Shown: positions 24,314-37,279, numbered from the stretch's first letter. The stretch: DNA of 64,000 nucleotides from Acholoe squamosa (GCA_949317995.1 OX439037.1:73843762-73907761), one strand, 5' to 3'. Translations and numbers: made by a program. Notes: generated by a model not told the origin, from the sequence alone.

Positions 24314-25064
24314 CTGGAGCTTAATTCAAAACATCCTGGGATCACGACCCCAGCAATCTTAGGAATAAATCAGCCTTATCCTATTAAGCGATCTTAAGAG
24401 TTGACTGGGTTCACATATCCTAGCCAGCACTAAGATCACATTGATCTTAGCCTCAGCCCTCCTACACTATTCCAAGAAGAACTGACTAGGCACAGGGGTA
24501 AGAGTCCCAAAATAAAGAAATAGCTGTGGAGTCACTCTTCTTCACAATAGTGTTTATATCATCGTTCCCCATCCCTATATGGGCTAACAAAAGAGCACAG
24601 GGTGCAGTTGACCCCCATACAGTATTCAAGAGTTGTTCCCATGAATGTATGATTTATGCTTGCCTATTAGAAGCATTGTGCCCTCCCCCCAGGACAAAGA
24701 GAGAGAAGGGAAGAATTACCTTACAGTGCACTTAACGCATGAGTAGCCCTAAGAGCCCTCAAGGGCACTCAGCAAACATCCTCCCTCCCCTCTTTATGTA
24801 TGAAGCAGGCTATTCACTCTTTCGATCAGGAGTGTTCCCTTTAAGTGCTCTTGTACTCAGCTGAAACCACTATGCATTTCTTTCACTAAGATCGCAGTGA
24901 TCTTAGTGGTGGAAATGGAATAGTGAAGTGATCCCAGGACTAGCTATTCTGGACAGGCCTGCAACCACTGCATTACATAGGGTAGACCAGTCAGGTCTTA
25001 TGATATGTGCCTACACTAAGATCGCTGGGGTTGGGATCCCAGGATGTTTTGAATTAAGCTCCAG
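24314..25064. mobile_element. 751-bp TIR element with about 48-bp ends
   Basis: The left end begins CTGGAGCTTAATTCAAAACA, and the right end (about 25017-25064) is its near-perfect reverse complement for roughly 48 bases, including GGGATC, ACCCCAGC and ATCTTAG. Internal palindromes of the form CTAAGATC..TGATCTTAG recur near 24428-24450 and 24885-24910, perhaps binding sites. The copy 1 sequence near 19460 lacks it. The flanks GAC (left) and TAC (right) fit a mutated 3-base duplication of the TAC kept at the empty site. No long ORF, so a non-autonomous element. Confidence 0.88.
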
Positions 25065-25876
25065 TACATCTTGTCAGAAGAGACTACTGTGTGAAGGAAA
25101 ATGTAGCCACAGCCAAAGTCACGAGAGTGGAGATGTGGTCATAGGCCATAAGGCTGGGGGTTGTGGATTTTTTCTACAAGTAAAGATGTGAGTAGAATAC
25201 AATCTGGTAATGATATTCATGGTTTTAGAAAATATATGACTGTGCATGCCTGCACTTGTATGGATTTCAACATAGGACCTTTGTTATGTAAATATTTACA
25301 TTATTTGAAGAATATTATGCACATTGCCAGTGTACACGTGACTTAATTTTTCCCTATGAAATTAACATAACAGATTATCCCGGATTTATTGCTTAGGGAA
25401 TAGCAGATGGTAATAATATTTGAATTCCTGATATTTCCAACTCACATATATGAAATCACAAAGAATGAGAGTGAGCCTTTTAGCAGGAAGGTGGATTAAC
25501 AATGTACTATACACAAAGAACTTTGCCATTGGGCACATCTATAGATGAAATATGTCACCCATGCATACAACATATTAATATAACATGAAGGCATTGAAGC
25601 GATATTAGCGTGCTGTAAATTATATAAAATGTCTCTCTTCATCAGTCAAAAGTGGATTGTGTAATGTAAAAGGGCAACTGCTTGTCTGGTCCTTACTTTC
25701 TATGATTACAATTCTAATCAGCTGTATTTGGTTGAAATGTTTCAAATAATTTCCCCAAATCCCATCATATTTAGAGCATCGGTTAAAAAGGGAAGTCAAG
25801 TAAAAAGAGAAAAGAAAAGAAATATGTTGCCCTAGAAGAGACACAGATAGTCCCTAATCGCATTTATAGAGCTACA

Positions 25877-26186
25877 GGAGGATGTTGCTTCTCTCTTGGA
25901 AAATGAGGTTTTGCGTAAGAAGTGCCTCACCTGCAGCAGTCTCTTTCTTTGTAGTCCTAACATTTTTTTGTGTGGCACACAAGTGGTCAACACAAAAGCA
26001 CTTGAAAGAGTTTGTGACAAAAGTTGGTACCTCATTGTGTAGTACATACTATATTTAAGCAGGGCAGGTGCCTTTTCAGACTTATATTGTGACTGGAAGT
26101 TGAATGGTGAAACAGAGCGTAACTTCTTTGGAAAAGAGGGCACCTACTCCCAGCCCTATTTAGCATACGAACAACGCCCTCCAGGT
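25877..26186. mobile_element. 0.3-kb insertion with imperfect inverted ends
   Basis: Copy 1 runs continuously from the ATTTATAGAGCTACAG block into GTCAGTTGATC (near 19965), whereas copy 2 has about 0.3 kb between them. The insertion starts GGAGGATGTTGC and ends with an imperfect complement of it. A plus-strand frame through its first half, translating EDVASLLENEVLRKK and then a Cys-rich stretch, is open for about 55 codons, so it may instead be a fragment of a captured coding sequence. Confidence 0.5.
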
Positions 26187-28661
26187 CAGTTAGTTGATCT
26201 TATGCAATTGCCCTTTCATAGTCTCAACATTCACTGCACCTGACCTCTCCACTCTCTCGTTGTCACTTCATTTCTTTTCAGGAGTTCATACCAAACAAGG
26301 TCCCGGAAAGCACTACCCCCCATACATCCCCTCCCATTTTGCTTTTATTATCACTGCTGGGACAGTGCAGCTCACCAGGCTACCTGATATGGAAGTTGGG
26401 AGAAAATATTACACAGTCTGTAGATGATGGTTTTCCTCACACCATTTGGTGAAGTCAGACCACCCAAAGCATTCGATAATGTATACCATTTTCTTTCCCT
26501 TAACCTTGTGTCCACAGGGCAATAGAATTTTTAACAAAAATTTTTTCTTTGCAACCACATCCATCGATCATTTTCCACAATAAACATGTTAGATATTATT
26601 GTAGGAAATGAACGATGGATGTGTTTTTATTCCCAGAATGGACAATGGAAGTCTTTTTATCACAATAGACATGGCTGCCAATAGAAATATCCTGTCATAT
26701 ATAGGATTGATCGTTTATACATATGTAGGCAGAAAGACAGAAATGATGACTCTAATAATAGTCAAGGTACTAAGACTTAGCTTCAAATCCATGCATATTG
26801 GTAGGACCTAAGTGCTCTTGTCTTTTTTTCCAATTCAGTCATCTCTGTAGAAATCTTTATCTGCCCACCCCTATAGTAACAAGGGAAATCACCTTTGATT
26901 GACCTCCTTGCCACTTTTGTTCCAATGGAATTCGTACAGGTCATCAAAGAATTCTGTAAAATGTCTCATATTACTCAGAAAGGTTTGGCCTACATAAATC
27001 ATATTAGATATTGTGCTTAGACAGGGATAAGGGCAAGTTTTATACATGTATCTGGAGTGCATTTAAGATTTTCAGTAAAAAAAAAAAGGAACTTTGTAAT
27101 TTCAATCTTCCGTCTTCCCGACTGTCTGGTACACTCAAATCTGAACTTAAAAACATGTATTCGGGCTTAAAAGCTTATAATGTCCTCTTTCCAACAAGAC
27201 CAATAGCTTCAGGATCCAGACAAGGTAAGATAGTCTTAGAGTTTGGGGACTGAGCATACCCCTTGAATAACATGGTACCAAAATTGACCCAAAAGTGATC
27301 TCAACCCGCACATGGATAATGAGCCAAAACCGGTAGTGCATCCCAAGATAATCAATGTTAACATCTTGAATCTTGTTCAGGGGACCCTAAGGATTGAAAA
27401 AATACCCGTTGCATTGGGATGTGGGGGGTGCATGGTGGGCCCTATCAGCCCCCGGCCTATATGATTAAAACTATGGCGTACTCATGAAACCTATCCTTTT
27501 TATCCAGAAGAGGAAAAGAAGGTAGTGGGGTTTCTTTCTTAATTTTGTGTGGATGTGGACCTAATTATTTGAAAGGAGGAAAGTAGTAGATACCCAGTGG
27601 ATACAGAATTTTGCACCAACACTGAAATGGGATACAGTCTGGTTTCTGCACCAGACAGCATTTAAATGGCCAAAATGCCACCTATCCTTCATATCCCCCT
27701 CCTCCCGTCCATCTGTACATCCTTGAAGCATACTGTGCATATTCAAAAAAGGTGATGAATATAGAGCTTTGCCAACTCCCTGGCACTTGTCTACAGACCC
27801 CTCTCACCCCGTGCCCCACTAAAAATATCTAACCAGGGCCCCGCCATCCATAAAGCTACAAGGGAAATCACTCAAACATAGGCTAAGTGTGGGATCCAGG
27901 GATAGGTCTAGCTGACACCTAGGACAACATTGTAAACAGCAAACAACAGCTACTTGTTGACTGAAGATAAGGTCAATCAGCAGATAAGAAAACCTACTTC
28001 ATGGCTTAAAATGGATATATAGAGTTAAATGATGGTAGCAATATTTAGCAAAATGTTTAATGCCTATGTATATCTATACCAAGATTTAGAATGCTGTAAA
28101 TACATGAGCATGCACAAAAGAGAAAATGGGGCAATTTGACACGGCATCATGTTAGCAAGGAAGTTCAACAATGCGTCACAGACATTTTCAATTTCTCTTC
28201 TTGGTGACATTTACAAATTGCATATATACATCCTGTAGTTATCTAACACTATGGTATGTCCTGTCATTAATTTGCTTGGGTTTCAACCCTCCTTTAAAAG
28301 CCTACCTGACTTCCAACTCGCCCTCCTCAAATGTCAATTGATTACAATTTGACCCATCTAACATTCACATAAAATGAACATTAATTGTACTATCCCTTTT
28401 TGCGCTAATTAATCCAAACCATATCTGACAGAAGTATCGAATAATACTCTTCAATTACAGATCAAAATATGATTTCACTGAGAGACAATAGAATCCTTAT
28501 AGCTCATTTGCAGGGCATAGTTCTTGCTAGTTACCTCACTTGACTACTTAAAAGTGTTTTAGCGTTGATGGGAATTGACCTAAACTGGTTATTATCATGT
28601 ATGCAGATAGATTCAATGCAATTGCAACTATCATATGTGATTGAGAGGAAGTTTAAAGCAT

Positions 28662-30000
28662 TATCATATACTTTTTTATTATTCCAATTATTTTAACATA
28701 TTATTGTATTAATCAAAGAATATATAAGAAATTAATACATAGAATGTCTAGGAGAGCGTTCAGACATTCTAGGAGAGCGTTCAGACATTCTAGGAGAGCG
28801 TTCATGCTCCACTGAACACCAGCTATGTCAAATATACATAAGTTACATCACCAAAGAGACTGACCTCATGGTCCACTGCACAATATAATGATCTAATGGT
28901 CAAAGCATACCGACCTCATAGTTCAGTGCACAATATATTAACTTGTAAGTGAATACAACCGGCCGTCATGGGTGCCTGGGCACCGCTGACGCCATCATGG
29001 GTGTCTGAGCACCCCAACACTGAACAATAGGTTACATAAGTAACGACGCCATAACCTTCCATTCGCTCTAGCGTCGCTCCTGAGCAGCCCAGGTCAAATA
29101 TGAAAGCATTTATGAAAAGACCATAATTAGACGGTCAAAATGAGCCCAAGATCAAGGCAGAACTTCTATTATTAAGGAAGTTACGCCACCGAGACTGTTT
29201 CAACCTCCGAATGCGCTACAGACGAACCAGTGCAGGCGGTGGTAACTTGACATAGTCAAGTCCGCGCATGCGCAAAATGGAGGCTGTAGCGGCGTAAACA
29301 ACCGAGATATGAGGGTCTGAACATGCCATACCGACCAAGACAATGGGGGACATGGCGACGTCCATGGGGGTCCTTTGTGCACCCAGTGACACATGAAAGA
29401 CTCCCCTCAAACAATCACAGAGTTAGACAGATGCCACTGGCTCCAGTCAGTCTGAGGGGCCAAGCCAGGAAATGGTACTTATACCACTGGCTGCTCCCTC
29501 TAGAAAGCAGAATCACCAGAACCACCCTTAAGGTAACATCTCCAGTCAACTCTCCTGCTACCTGCTATAGCTCTGCACTATGCTGGGTTAGACTATGCCA
29601 GACAGGCATAGAACTAGACCACTAGTGGCCAGAGGCTATCTTCTACAAGACACCTACCAGAGGGTAAAATTACACATTTATATATTATCCCTCTAAGCAG
29701 CAGGTCAGGAGCTAGGTGTGGGAACCCACCTAGGGCCATACTGGACAGTGTATTATTATTATTATTATTACCTCACAAGGGGAGTGGAACAGAACATTAT
29801 ACCTTATAAACAATTGTATATTTACTGTGTGTGGAAATTACCTGCATATTAACATGTGTATGATTGATATTCTTATATGTCTACCTAAAGCTGAGTAAAC
29901 CAGTGATAACTGAAATAGCACTAATAAGAGCTTGATATTCTTACTCACTATATACATTTCTCATATGACAACTTGATCATGCACAAATACTAGTATGACA
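28662..30000 (+). mobile_element. Solo terminal repeat (LTR-like), 1.34 kb
   Basis: It has the same sequence and ends (TATCATATAC ... TAGTATGACA) as the right repeat of the 9.2-kb element, without internal sequence. The flanks GCAT (28658-28661) and TCAT (30001-30004) are an imperfect 4-base duplication. The paralogous site near 23547 (ACATCATGGC) is the uninterrupted target, so both borders are set by comparison and not only by repeat ends. It is slightly longer than the 16.6-kb copy because it keeps about 80-90 bases deleted there. A GTATTCC-free internal block near 28761-28805 is triplicated (CATTCTAGGAGAGCGTT). Confidence 0.85.
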
Positions 30001-30659
30001 TCATGGCTTTTACGGATATAGTAATGTTATCTAGTAAGTATACAGCATGAGATACACAATATGGAACCACTGTCTTATAATGTATAAATCTCAATTGGAG
30101 CATTAGGTGTGATGAGGATGCACTCCTGGGTTGACGCAAAGTACAATAAGAAGATGCTACATATAATAATAGGCTAGTATGAGCCATTATGGCATCCAGC
30201 TGCTTATAAATGATGGATTCACCCATTGTTAAGCACCAGAGGAAGTAACACACACTTTGAGCTGTTCACTCTGAACCTTCATGGTTTCATAAACTAGATT
30301 AAGCTAACATGAAGCAGAATCTTGGGTGATAGGGTTGGAGCTAGAAAGGACAATGGCTTACAGGGGGATGGAGGCAGACTGCATATAACTGCCTGAACAG
30401 TGCAAATTCTACTAGAGACTGGTTTGTTGACATGATGGGTTATATCAGTGTGTGCTACTGGTGAAGAGTAACTCTGCTTAGTTTAGGGTTTCTAGATTGC
30501 CATGAGTTGTTTCGGTATAACCATAAGCAATTGAATGTATGCCATTGGCTTAAACCTTTAATCTTGGCATTTGATGGACTGAGGGATACAGATTTATGTG
30601 ATAGTATGGAAAGGGATAGGTGGGTGGAAATTGGTAGTTATCGAGCATGATTCTTCTGA

Positions 30660-31880
30660 ATTTATCCGTTAATTGATTAACTGTCATGGTCTTTGCTCAT
30701 TATCTCATTTACCAAATATATTTACTGGACAAAATCTGACCTTGGAAGGAAGTATGTTGAGACATGTTTTATGGTTTTTAAAAGCAGGGAAATGCCTTTG
30801 TCATTTTCACTCTCTACTGTTACAGGTTGGTGATTACTCACAGTTGCCTTACTACAGTCCTCCCAAACTGCTATCACTACCACTGTGCATTCCCCCAGCA
30901 CTTTGTCTCTATCCAACTCTATGCCCAAAGACCCAACACAGACTGACCATTCCACTCTCACCACATTTCAGTTTATTTTATACCTAGCCCACTCCTTAGT
31001 ATCATCACCCCAGTACATCCCTTCCCATTTCCCATTTGGTGTCTGGACCTGTAAGGTTGTAAGGTACAATTCATTCAGTGTGCCTGAAAGGGTAGTGGAT
31101 GAAAGAAAATGGAGCTGTCTGGAGACAATGGTTTTGTTCATGCCATCTCATGGAGTAAACCAAGTAACTGTGGAGTGTCAGGCGTGTCTGGTGTGAAGGG
31201 AAAGAAATTATTCCAGAGTACTCCCCGATGGGCATGGTCATAGGTCACAGGGCTGGGTGTTGTTGATTATTTTCAGTCATGGGGCAAAAGTTAATGCCAT
31301 TTATGAGTAAGGATGGGTGCAGCAGTCAATGTGTCAATAATATACATGATTTATAGTACAGCTGTACTTGATATGCTTCTTTCTATGTTACTTTAGCCGT
31401 TGCCTTGTGCTATGTAGAGGCTTTGTGTTTCATGATTTTAATGTATTTATTAGTGTACACCTTATCACATAGGTTATCTTTTATGTAAGGTTCCCGAGGA
31501 ACACAGAAATCTAAGAAGACAGGTAAAACGTGGGAATATAATATAGTGGCAGAGGTAAATTATTCTTTGAATATAGGGAGTTGTGGCATCATAGCACAAG
31601 TAGAAAGGGAATTAAAACACAGTTCTGACAAAACTAGTCTCTGTTTAGATTAGGAATATAACCTCCACCTCTGGATCTGATCTCAGTATATTTAACATAG
31701 CCAATTCCACCCATATGCTCCTCTTCCTTAAACACACCCCCTTGTAGATCAATTCTGACTGGAACGCCTCATACCCAGTTCTGTTCCCCCCTGCAGTCAC
31801 AAGGGAAATCACCCTCACCTAACCTTAGGGCCACTCACAGTGATAGATCCAATTGAATCAACACCCAGAGCGAAATTGTA
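30660..31880 (+). repeat. Third, more diverged copy of the local duplication
   Basis: 30905-31200 matches 24060-24310 in order (CCACTCT..ATTTTATACC..TATCATCA.., then ATGGAGCTGTCTG.AGACAATGG and CATGCCATCTCATG). 31230-31330 matches 25140-25215 (GGTCATAGG..GGCTGGG.GTTG). 31793-31870 carries the shared TCACAAGGGAAATCACC block also seen at 20718, 26878 and, inverted, 38170. No gene recognised. Confidence 0.65.
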
Positions 31881-31899
31881 AACTTCGAGCTAGCTGAGG

Positions 31900-33500
31900 A
31901 TCAGAGGTCTGTATGCTTACAAATCTATTTAGAACATGTTAACTTTCTTGAAATCTATATTACATCATTAATGAAGGATGGTCAGGCATCCGAATCTAAA
32001 ACAACAGCTGTGTTTATGCATATTATAGAAAGGGAAATGGATATTGTTTTCTTTATCCCCCTTAGAGATGTTGAAAAGTAGTCCAGGGGAGGACGCTGTT
32101 CGATAACTCTGCTCATGCAAATGGTGTAGGTTTGTTAGGCTCTGCAACTGCAAATGTATAGAAAAGTCTGTTTGATATAGACATTGCTTTAACATCTTCT
32201 AGACTCTAGATCACACCTAATTGAATGCCTCAATGTTAATAGATTCTGTCCATGACTGCTTTGAATATGTTATGTTGGCACATTACATGATACACATTTT
32301 ATTAATTAATGCAAGCAGGCATGTCCACAAAGTAAACACCCCTTTACTTTTCCTCTTATCCTTAGAAAAAAGACCTTGTGATGCAAAAACCCCTTTTCCA
32401 GTCCTTAGAAGCCATTATTAGTCTAAATAAGTTTTTTCCCCTTGCAGGCCATTGGGTGCTGCAGATTTTATCTTTCCACAGGCCTTGGTGGGACTGAATA
32501 CCTCAAGATTAGTATTGTCAGGAAAGAAATAACTCGAATTGACTCACTATTTTATTCATTTATATCTGTAAAACGTAACAAACAGTACTGTCTTTTGTTT
32601 TGGGACTGTAAAAACCTTAATAATGGTCCATTTTGCAAGCCATAGAAACCAAAATATAGCCGATTACAGTCAGACATACGACCATGCAGTTTGATACTTT
32701 CCGCAGGCCCAGCAATGATTTTGCCAGCAATAGCCAGTGTTCTACAAGTTTTCTTATTGACGGCATCATGATTGTCATTTGCATGAGTTTTCCATTATCA
32801 TCAGTCCTTTTTCATTGCTTACCTAAACCCACTCCCTCCCAGAATGCTTTTAGTTCCCCAAATTTCCATCATATTTCATTCAACCAGGATTGAGATGAGA
32901 AGCTACATTAAACGAAGAGCCAGTTTTTTTTTCAGTACCTCTTTTATTTCCAGGGTTGATGTTCTCTACACAAGGTGGTTTTTCTCTCATACAATTTAGG
33001 AAGGTAGCCTAAGTAGCCTAAGTAGTCATGGTAGTAAATGTGTTCAGCAGCATTAGCATAATTCATATAAAACAGGGTATAGCCTTTTACATGCACAGAC
33101 ATGTGGTCATAGAGTGTCATATGTCAAATATTTTGGGATTGATAATTACCACTTCTATATGGACCAAGATAGTTAATTTCCTATGTTTACAAGCAGGTGG
33201 CAAGGTTCTAAAATATGTTCAAGTTACAAATCTTCATAAAAATAGCCTCATATTGGTTGTATGAAGCATTTGATGTAATTGGGCCCTATCATCCTGGTAA
33301 TGGAGATACTACAAACTAGCTACTAAAAGCAGTAACCCAGGTTGTAAAAAACTGACCTGAGAGATCACTCTTTCTGTCACTAATCATCCCTCTCTAGACC
33401 GATTAGGGTTGTGAAGTAGAGAGCAACTTAGAGGACCCTAGCCACTCAGTCTATAGTTCACCACCAACTCACATACCATCCTACCATTTCCGCACCACCA
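31900..33500. other. Intergenic sequence
   Basis: Short frames (32221-32421, 32684-32893, 33028-33264) have no domain or splice context I can defend. No repeats stand out. Confidence 0.4.
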
Positions 33501-33619
33501 CCTGATGCCAACTTGGATGAATTGGCCAATTGCTCTAGAGCATGGCAGAGACATAGTGTGGGGGGATTTCTCGAGTTTTTTTTTCCGTCTCTAGATTCCC
33601 CCTCTGGACCACTGGGGTC

Positions 33620-36600
33620 TTGCCCCCCGGTGGCCTCATTACAATCACAGAGGCTGTTCTACGCCTAGTTGCCATGAGATGCACTCAGGCTGTGAGCACC
33701 CTTAATACAATAGCATCTATCCTGGACAACAAGTCTGAAGCAGCGAAGATAAATATGGATGCCTATTTTCATGCCATGAAAGCTCACTATGATAAATATG
33801 GATGCCTATTTTCATGCCATGAAAGCTCACTATGAGCGCCAGACGGCCCAAGCCAGCAGTCCAGATGTCTATGAGCTACAGCCAGCCTATCATTCAGATT
33901 GCCGAGAGGGAATCTGCTGCACTCTACAAAAAGCTGAACGATGAGGCAAGTGACCTGAAGGCTCGTCCCCATGATGCCTTATGGTCGGGTAACCCTGCTG
34001 AGCTTCGACCCGGTTTCATTCCTCATGCTCTTGGCACCAACCCAACAGATAATCTGTTCCCCAAAGACACCACCATCCCAGATGCCTTGCCCACTCGTGA
34101 CCCACGCATTCTGAACCAAATAAGCCCCCTGATGGGCTCAAATCTGCTTAGCTCTTTACCCCAGACTGCCTTAACCTTGGAACAAATTCTCCAATTTGAG
34201 ATGAGGGCACGTCTGGAACAGCAGCTGCAAGCCACCCAAGTTCCTAATAGCCGCCCACAGTTTTTTCCACGGCTTGGAATCGTGGCAGTAATCAGAGAAA
34301 TGCATCCCCTCCTCGCCCCAGGGGAGGGAGCAACAACCGCCACACCCAGACGACACCCCTCCCCCCCCCCCACAAAACCGCTCAAACCAAGGTTGGAGGC
34401 ATCAGGGAGATCAGGACAACATCAATGGTCAACCCACCAGGCGAGCTCGCCAGGAGCTTTTGGACTTAATCCGCCAGGCAAATTTTTAAAGAAAGTCACA
34501 CCCTCATATGTTGCACAAACTCAGTCAGTCTTTACTGACCGCTTCTCATCAACATATATCAATGACCGTTATGACAATCCTTTTGAGGATGATACATTTC
34601 TGGAAGCTTTTCAGTACTTCTGTACAGAATACCACTCTTGATAGATTTTGAGAACCAGAACAGTAATGCTAGTGACACTTTAAATAAAGACAATTTTAAC
34701 TGTTACTCTGGTGTTGTTAACCTCTCAGATCATGTGCTTTCGGAAGCAGGATTTAGCCTTTCACAGAAGGGTTTGAACTTTGTGAGCACTCCCAAAGCCC
34801 CAGATCCAGGTTTGATAATGGAAGATATTAACAAATTCCACCGTAGTATCAAAAGAGAAATAGCAAAAAGCAAATTTGATGACAATGGGGAAAACCTAAT
34901 GACAACCCCTGACCTCAAATCCAGCCAGTCTTTAAAGATCGAAAATTCAAAAACCCATCTTTATGCAACCCCAAGGCCCAGCAAGCTTACAACACATGGC
35001 CCTACTTAGTCTATAAAAGAAGACAAAATTACCCTAAAAGTGAATAAGCAATCAAATATTACATGCCCAAAAAACAGGCAAAATTCCAACAAAATTACAA
35101 AAAACGTATACATTGTCATTAAAAAAAGCAGATAAAGGCTCAGCAGTTGTCCTACAGAATAGAGATGATTACATCAATGAAGGTCTCAATCAACTAAAAA
35201 ATACACAATTCTATAGTCTACAAACTACAAATCTCACACAAAAACACAATAATGCTGTTAGGGAAAGAGTCACAAAAATGCTGAATGATGGTGAAATCCA
35301 TTCAAGCACAGCTGAATATTTAATCTTGGAGAAACCCAGGACAGCAAAATTATATTTGCTTCCCAAAATTCACAAAAATACAATCCCTCCTCCAGGTAGG
35401 CCCATCGTCTCTGTGAACGACTGCTCTACAGAGAGGATCTCTCAATTTGTGGATCACTTCCTCCAACCAATCATACCCAAATACCATCATTCCCCAAAGA
35501 TACGGGTCAATTTTTACAAACACTATCAAATTTCCAAATTCCGAAAAATGCCATTCTGGCCACTATGGATGTCACAAGCCTATACACAAACATCCCTACA
35601 TCGGAGGGCATCCAAGCTGTCAGTCATGCCCTAGCTACCCAAGGCCACCACAACTTAAATTCCACAGACAGTTCCATTTGTGACTTGCTTAGACTCTCAT
35701 GCAATCATTTTGAGTTTGACGACAAACATTATTTACAAGTAAGTGGTACAGCTATGGGCACGAAACTTGCCCCAGCATACACCAACATATTCATGGGCTC
35801 CTTTGAAAATCAATTTGTGTACACATACCCATTCCAGCCTTTTGTTTGGAAACGGTACATTGACAATGTCCTCATTGTCTGGACACATGGCAAAGCAGCT
35901 CTAGCTACTAAAATTCCTAACATACTTAAATGAGTGTCACAAAACTATAAAGTTCACCATGGAGGGTTCTCAAACCTCCATCAACTTCCTAGACATCACA
36001 GTCTTAATAAATACTGAGGGCATCTTAGAAACTACGCTATATTGCAAGCCCACAGACAGTCACAATTACCTCCTGTACTCTTCAGAGCACCCAAGACATG
36101 TAGCGAACGCAATCCCACACTCCCAATTCTTGAGAGTTCGCCAGATCTGCACATGTGAGGCGGAATTCCTGCGCAATTCACTTATGCTATGTACCCACTT
36201 CCTACGAAGAGGGTACCCATGTGATCTGATCCTCACATCCTTCGCCCGGACCAAAATACAGAAAATAGCAGATCTAATTATGCCCAAGGCCAAATCGGAC
36301 AGTAGGGAAAAGGCCTTTTATTGCATCACTACCCACAACCCCTTCAACCCACCCATTCAAAAAATCCTCACCAATAATTGGGACCTCATGCAAAAAACAA
36401 AAACTTCAAGGATATTTCATGATTATCACCTTATCTTTGGCAAGAGGAGAGAGAAAAGCCTTGTGGATGAGTTGGTGAGGGCATCAACAAGCAAAATATC
36501 CATGAAAAGGTCCCACATGTCAGAAAATACCCTTGTAGTATCGCCCCAAAATGTAGATATTGCCCAGATAAGGGATTTCATTTCCAAACTCTTTCATATG

Positions 36601-36690
36601 CCTCAACACTCATGCCTGATGAGAGTGTTGAGGCTTAAGTCAAAACCACTACTCCAGTACCATTATTTAACCATCACCCCTAGCTATTAG
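33620..36690 (+). pseudogene. Penelope-like element, inactivated
   Basis: Plus-strand blocks in Penelope order: an N-terminal block with LSQKGLNFVSTPKAPDPG (34638-35009 frame), LKKADKGSAVVL (35113 frame), LPKIHKNTIPPPGRPIVS, then MDVTSLYTNIPTSEGI (35565 frame), GTAMGTKLAPAYTNIFMGS, KRYIDNVLIVW, and INFLDITV..TTLYCKPTDSHNYL (35959 frame). Successive blocks lie in different frames, needing shifts near 35.5 kb, 35.55 kb and 35.92 kb and around 36.55 kb, plus the 43-bp duplication at 33749-33834. The catalytic motif is YIDN (35856-35867) where the family has YIDD. The end holds a CPKCRYC-like cysteine cluster in the shifted frame, but no GIY-YIG endonuclease follows. It resembles endonuclease-lacking Penelope relatives or a 3'-truncated copy. 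Confidence 0.85.
33749..33834 (+). repeat. 43-bp exact tandem duplication in the Penelope ORF
   Basis: The unit 33749-33791 is repeated exactly at 33792-33834 and contains GCCTATTTTCATGCCATG. As 43 is not a multiple of three, the frame encoding ..KINMDAYFHAMKAHY is thrown out after the first unit. Perfect identity implies a recent event, later than the point mutations in the element. Confidence 0.95.
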
Positions 36691-36850
36691 GACCTAGACT
36701 AAATGCATCTCAAAACAGATCCCCCAGCTATCCTGCCAAAAATCTACTGTGAAACAGACAACAAAATCTGACCATACCCCAACTCTGCTGTGAGAGTGAT
36801 GCTATTTTAGTTGACAGGAAGTGGATCCCTGATAATCACTCTGCTCTCTG

Positions 36851-36930
36851 ATTGGTCAGACCAGAGTGTATCCATGGTACCCATGTTCACCTATAAAAGG
36901 TTGTGACATGCCTTGTCTCAGGCATTCAGT
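36851..36930 (+). promoter_or_regulatory. CCAAT/TATA promoter after the Penelope element
   Basis: ATTGG (inverted CCAAT) lies at 36851-36855, CTATAAAAGG at 36891-36900 and an initiator-like TTCAGTGG about 30 bases on (near 36925). No plus-strand ORF of note follows before the TIR element at 37042. Penelope elements often carry promoter-bearing terminal repeats, so this may be the downstream repeat of the element; I did not find its sequence repeated at the 5' side. Confidence 0.5.
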
Positions 36931-37037
36931 GGTAGCGTATAGTTGGTAGTAGAAGTACCTAGCCGTTCCCCTTCTTAGAGTAGGGTATCCTGGAGGAGTG
37001 GATTGAGGGTTGAGCTGGCATGTATTAAAGTTAGCTT

Positions 37038-37269
37038 TTAAAGGAAAAGACAACCCATTTCCATGATGACGTATTTTGATAGAATTTCCAGTATTGTAGT
37101 CAATACTGGGATGCATCTGGTCTCCTGTGACATCATAATTTGCATTAGAGAGGTCTCCAGCCGGCCCCTACCATAGCAGATATGGTAAAATGTATGCCTG
37201 AATCTTTTTATTCAATGAAAATACTACCAAAATACATTAACATGAAAATAGGGTTGTCTTTTCCTTTAA
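37038..37269. mobile_element. TTAA-flanked TIR element, 224 bp
   Basis: TTAA at 37038-37041 and 37266-37269 flank a 224-bp unit whose ends are inverted copies of AGGAAAAGACAACCC. The similarity continues imperfectly inward for about 35 more bases (..CATGATGACGTATTTTGATAG.. against ..CATGTTAATGTATTTTGGTAG..). TTAA duplications are typical of piggyBac and Kolobok; the AGG start fits Kolobok-like ends better, but this is an inference. Non-coding. A truncated relative is at 48870-49010. Confidence 0.88.
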
Positions 37270-37279
37270 GACCAATATT

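Larger units (their letters stand above)
23960..30230 (+). repeat. Local segmental duplication, copy 2
   Basis: Collinear with copy 1 but interrupted by three insertions visible as gaps against it: 24314-25064, 25877-26186 and 28662-30000. The stretch 26950-28080 has little counterpart in copy 1 and shows no gene. Short frames in it (27011-27253, for example) lack recognisable domains. Confidence 0.8.

Noticed and set aside
25832..26143. Minus-strand 103-residue ORF
   Set aside because: It crosses the border of the 0.3-kb insertion, so it cannot be an ancestral gene; no recognisable domain.
16623..30000. Helitron reading (TC start, CTAG near the end)
   Set aside because: Both copies share TATGACA beyond CTAG, and 4-base flanking duplications fit an LTR-like element better.
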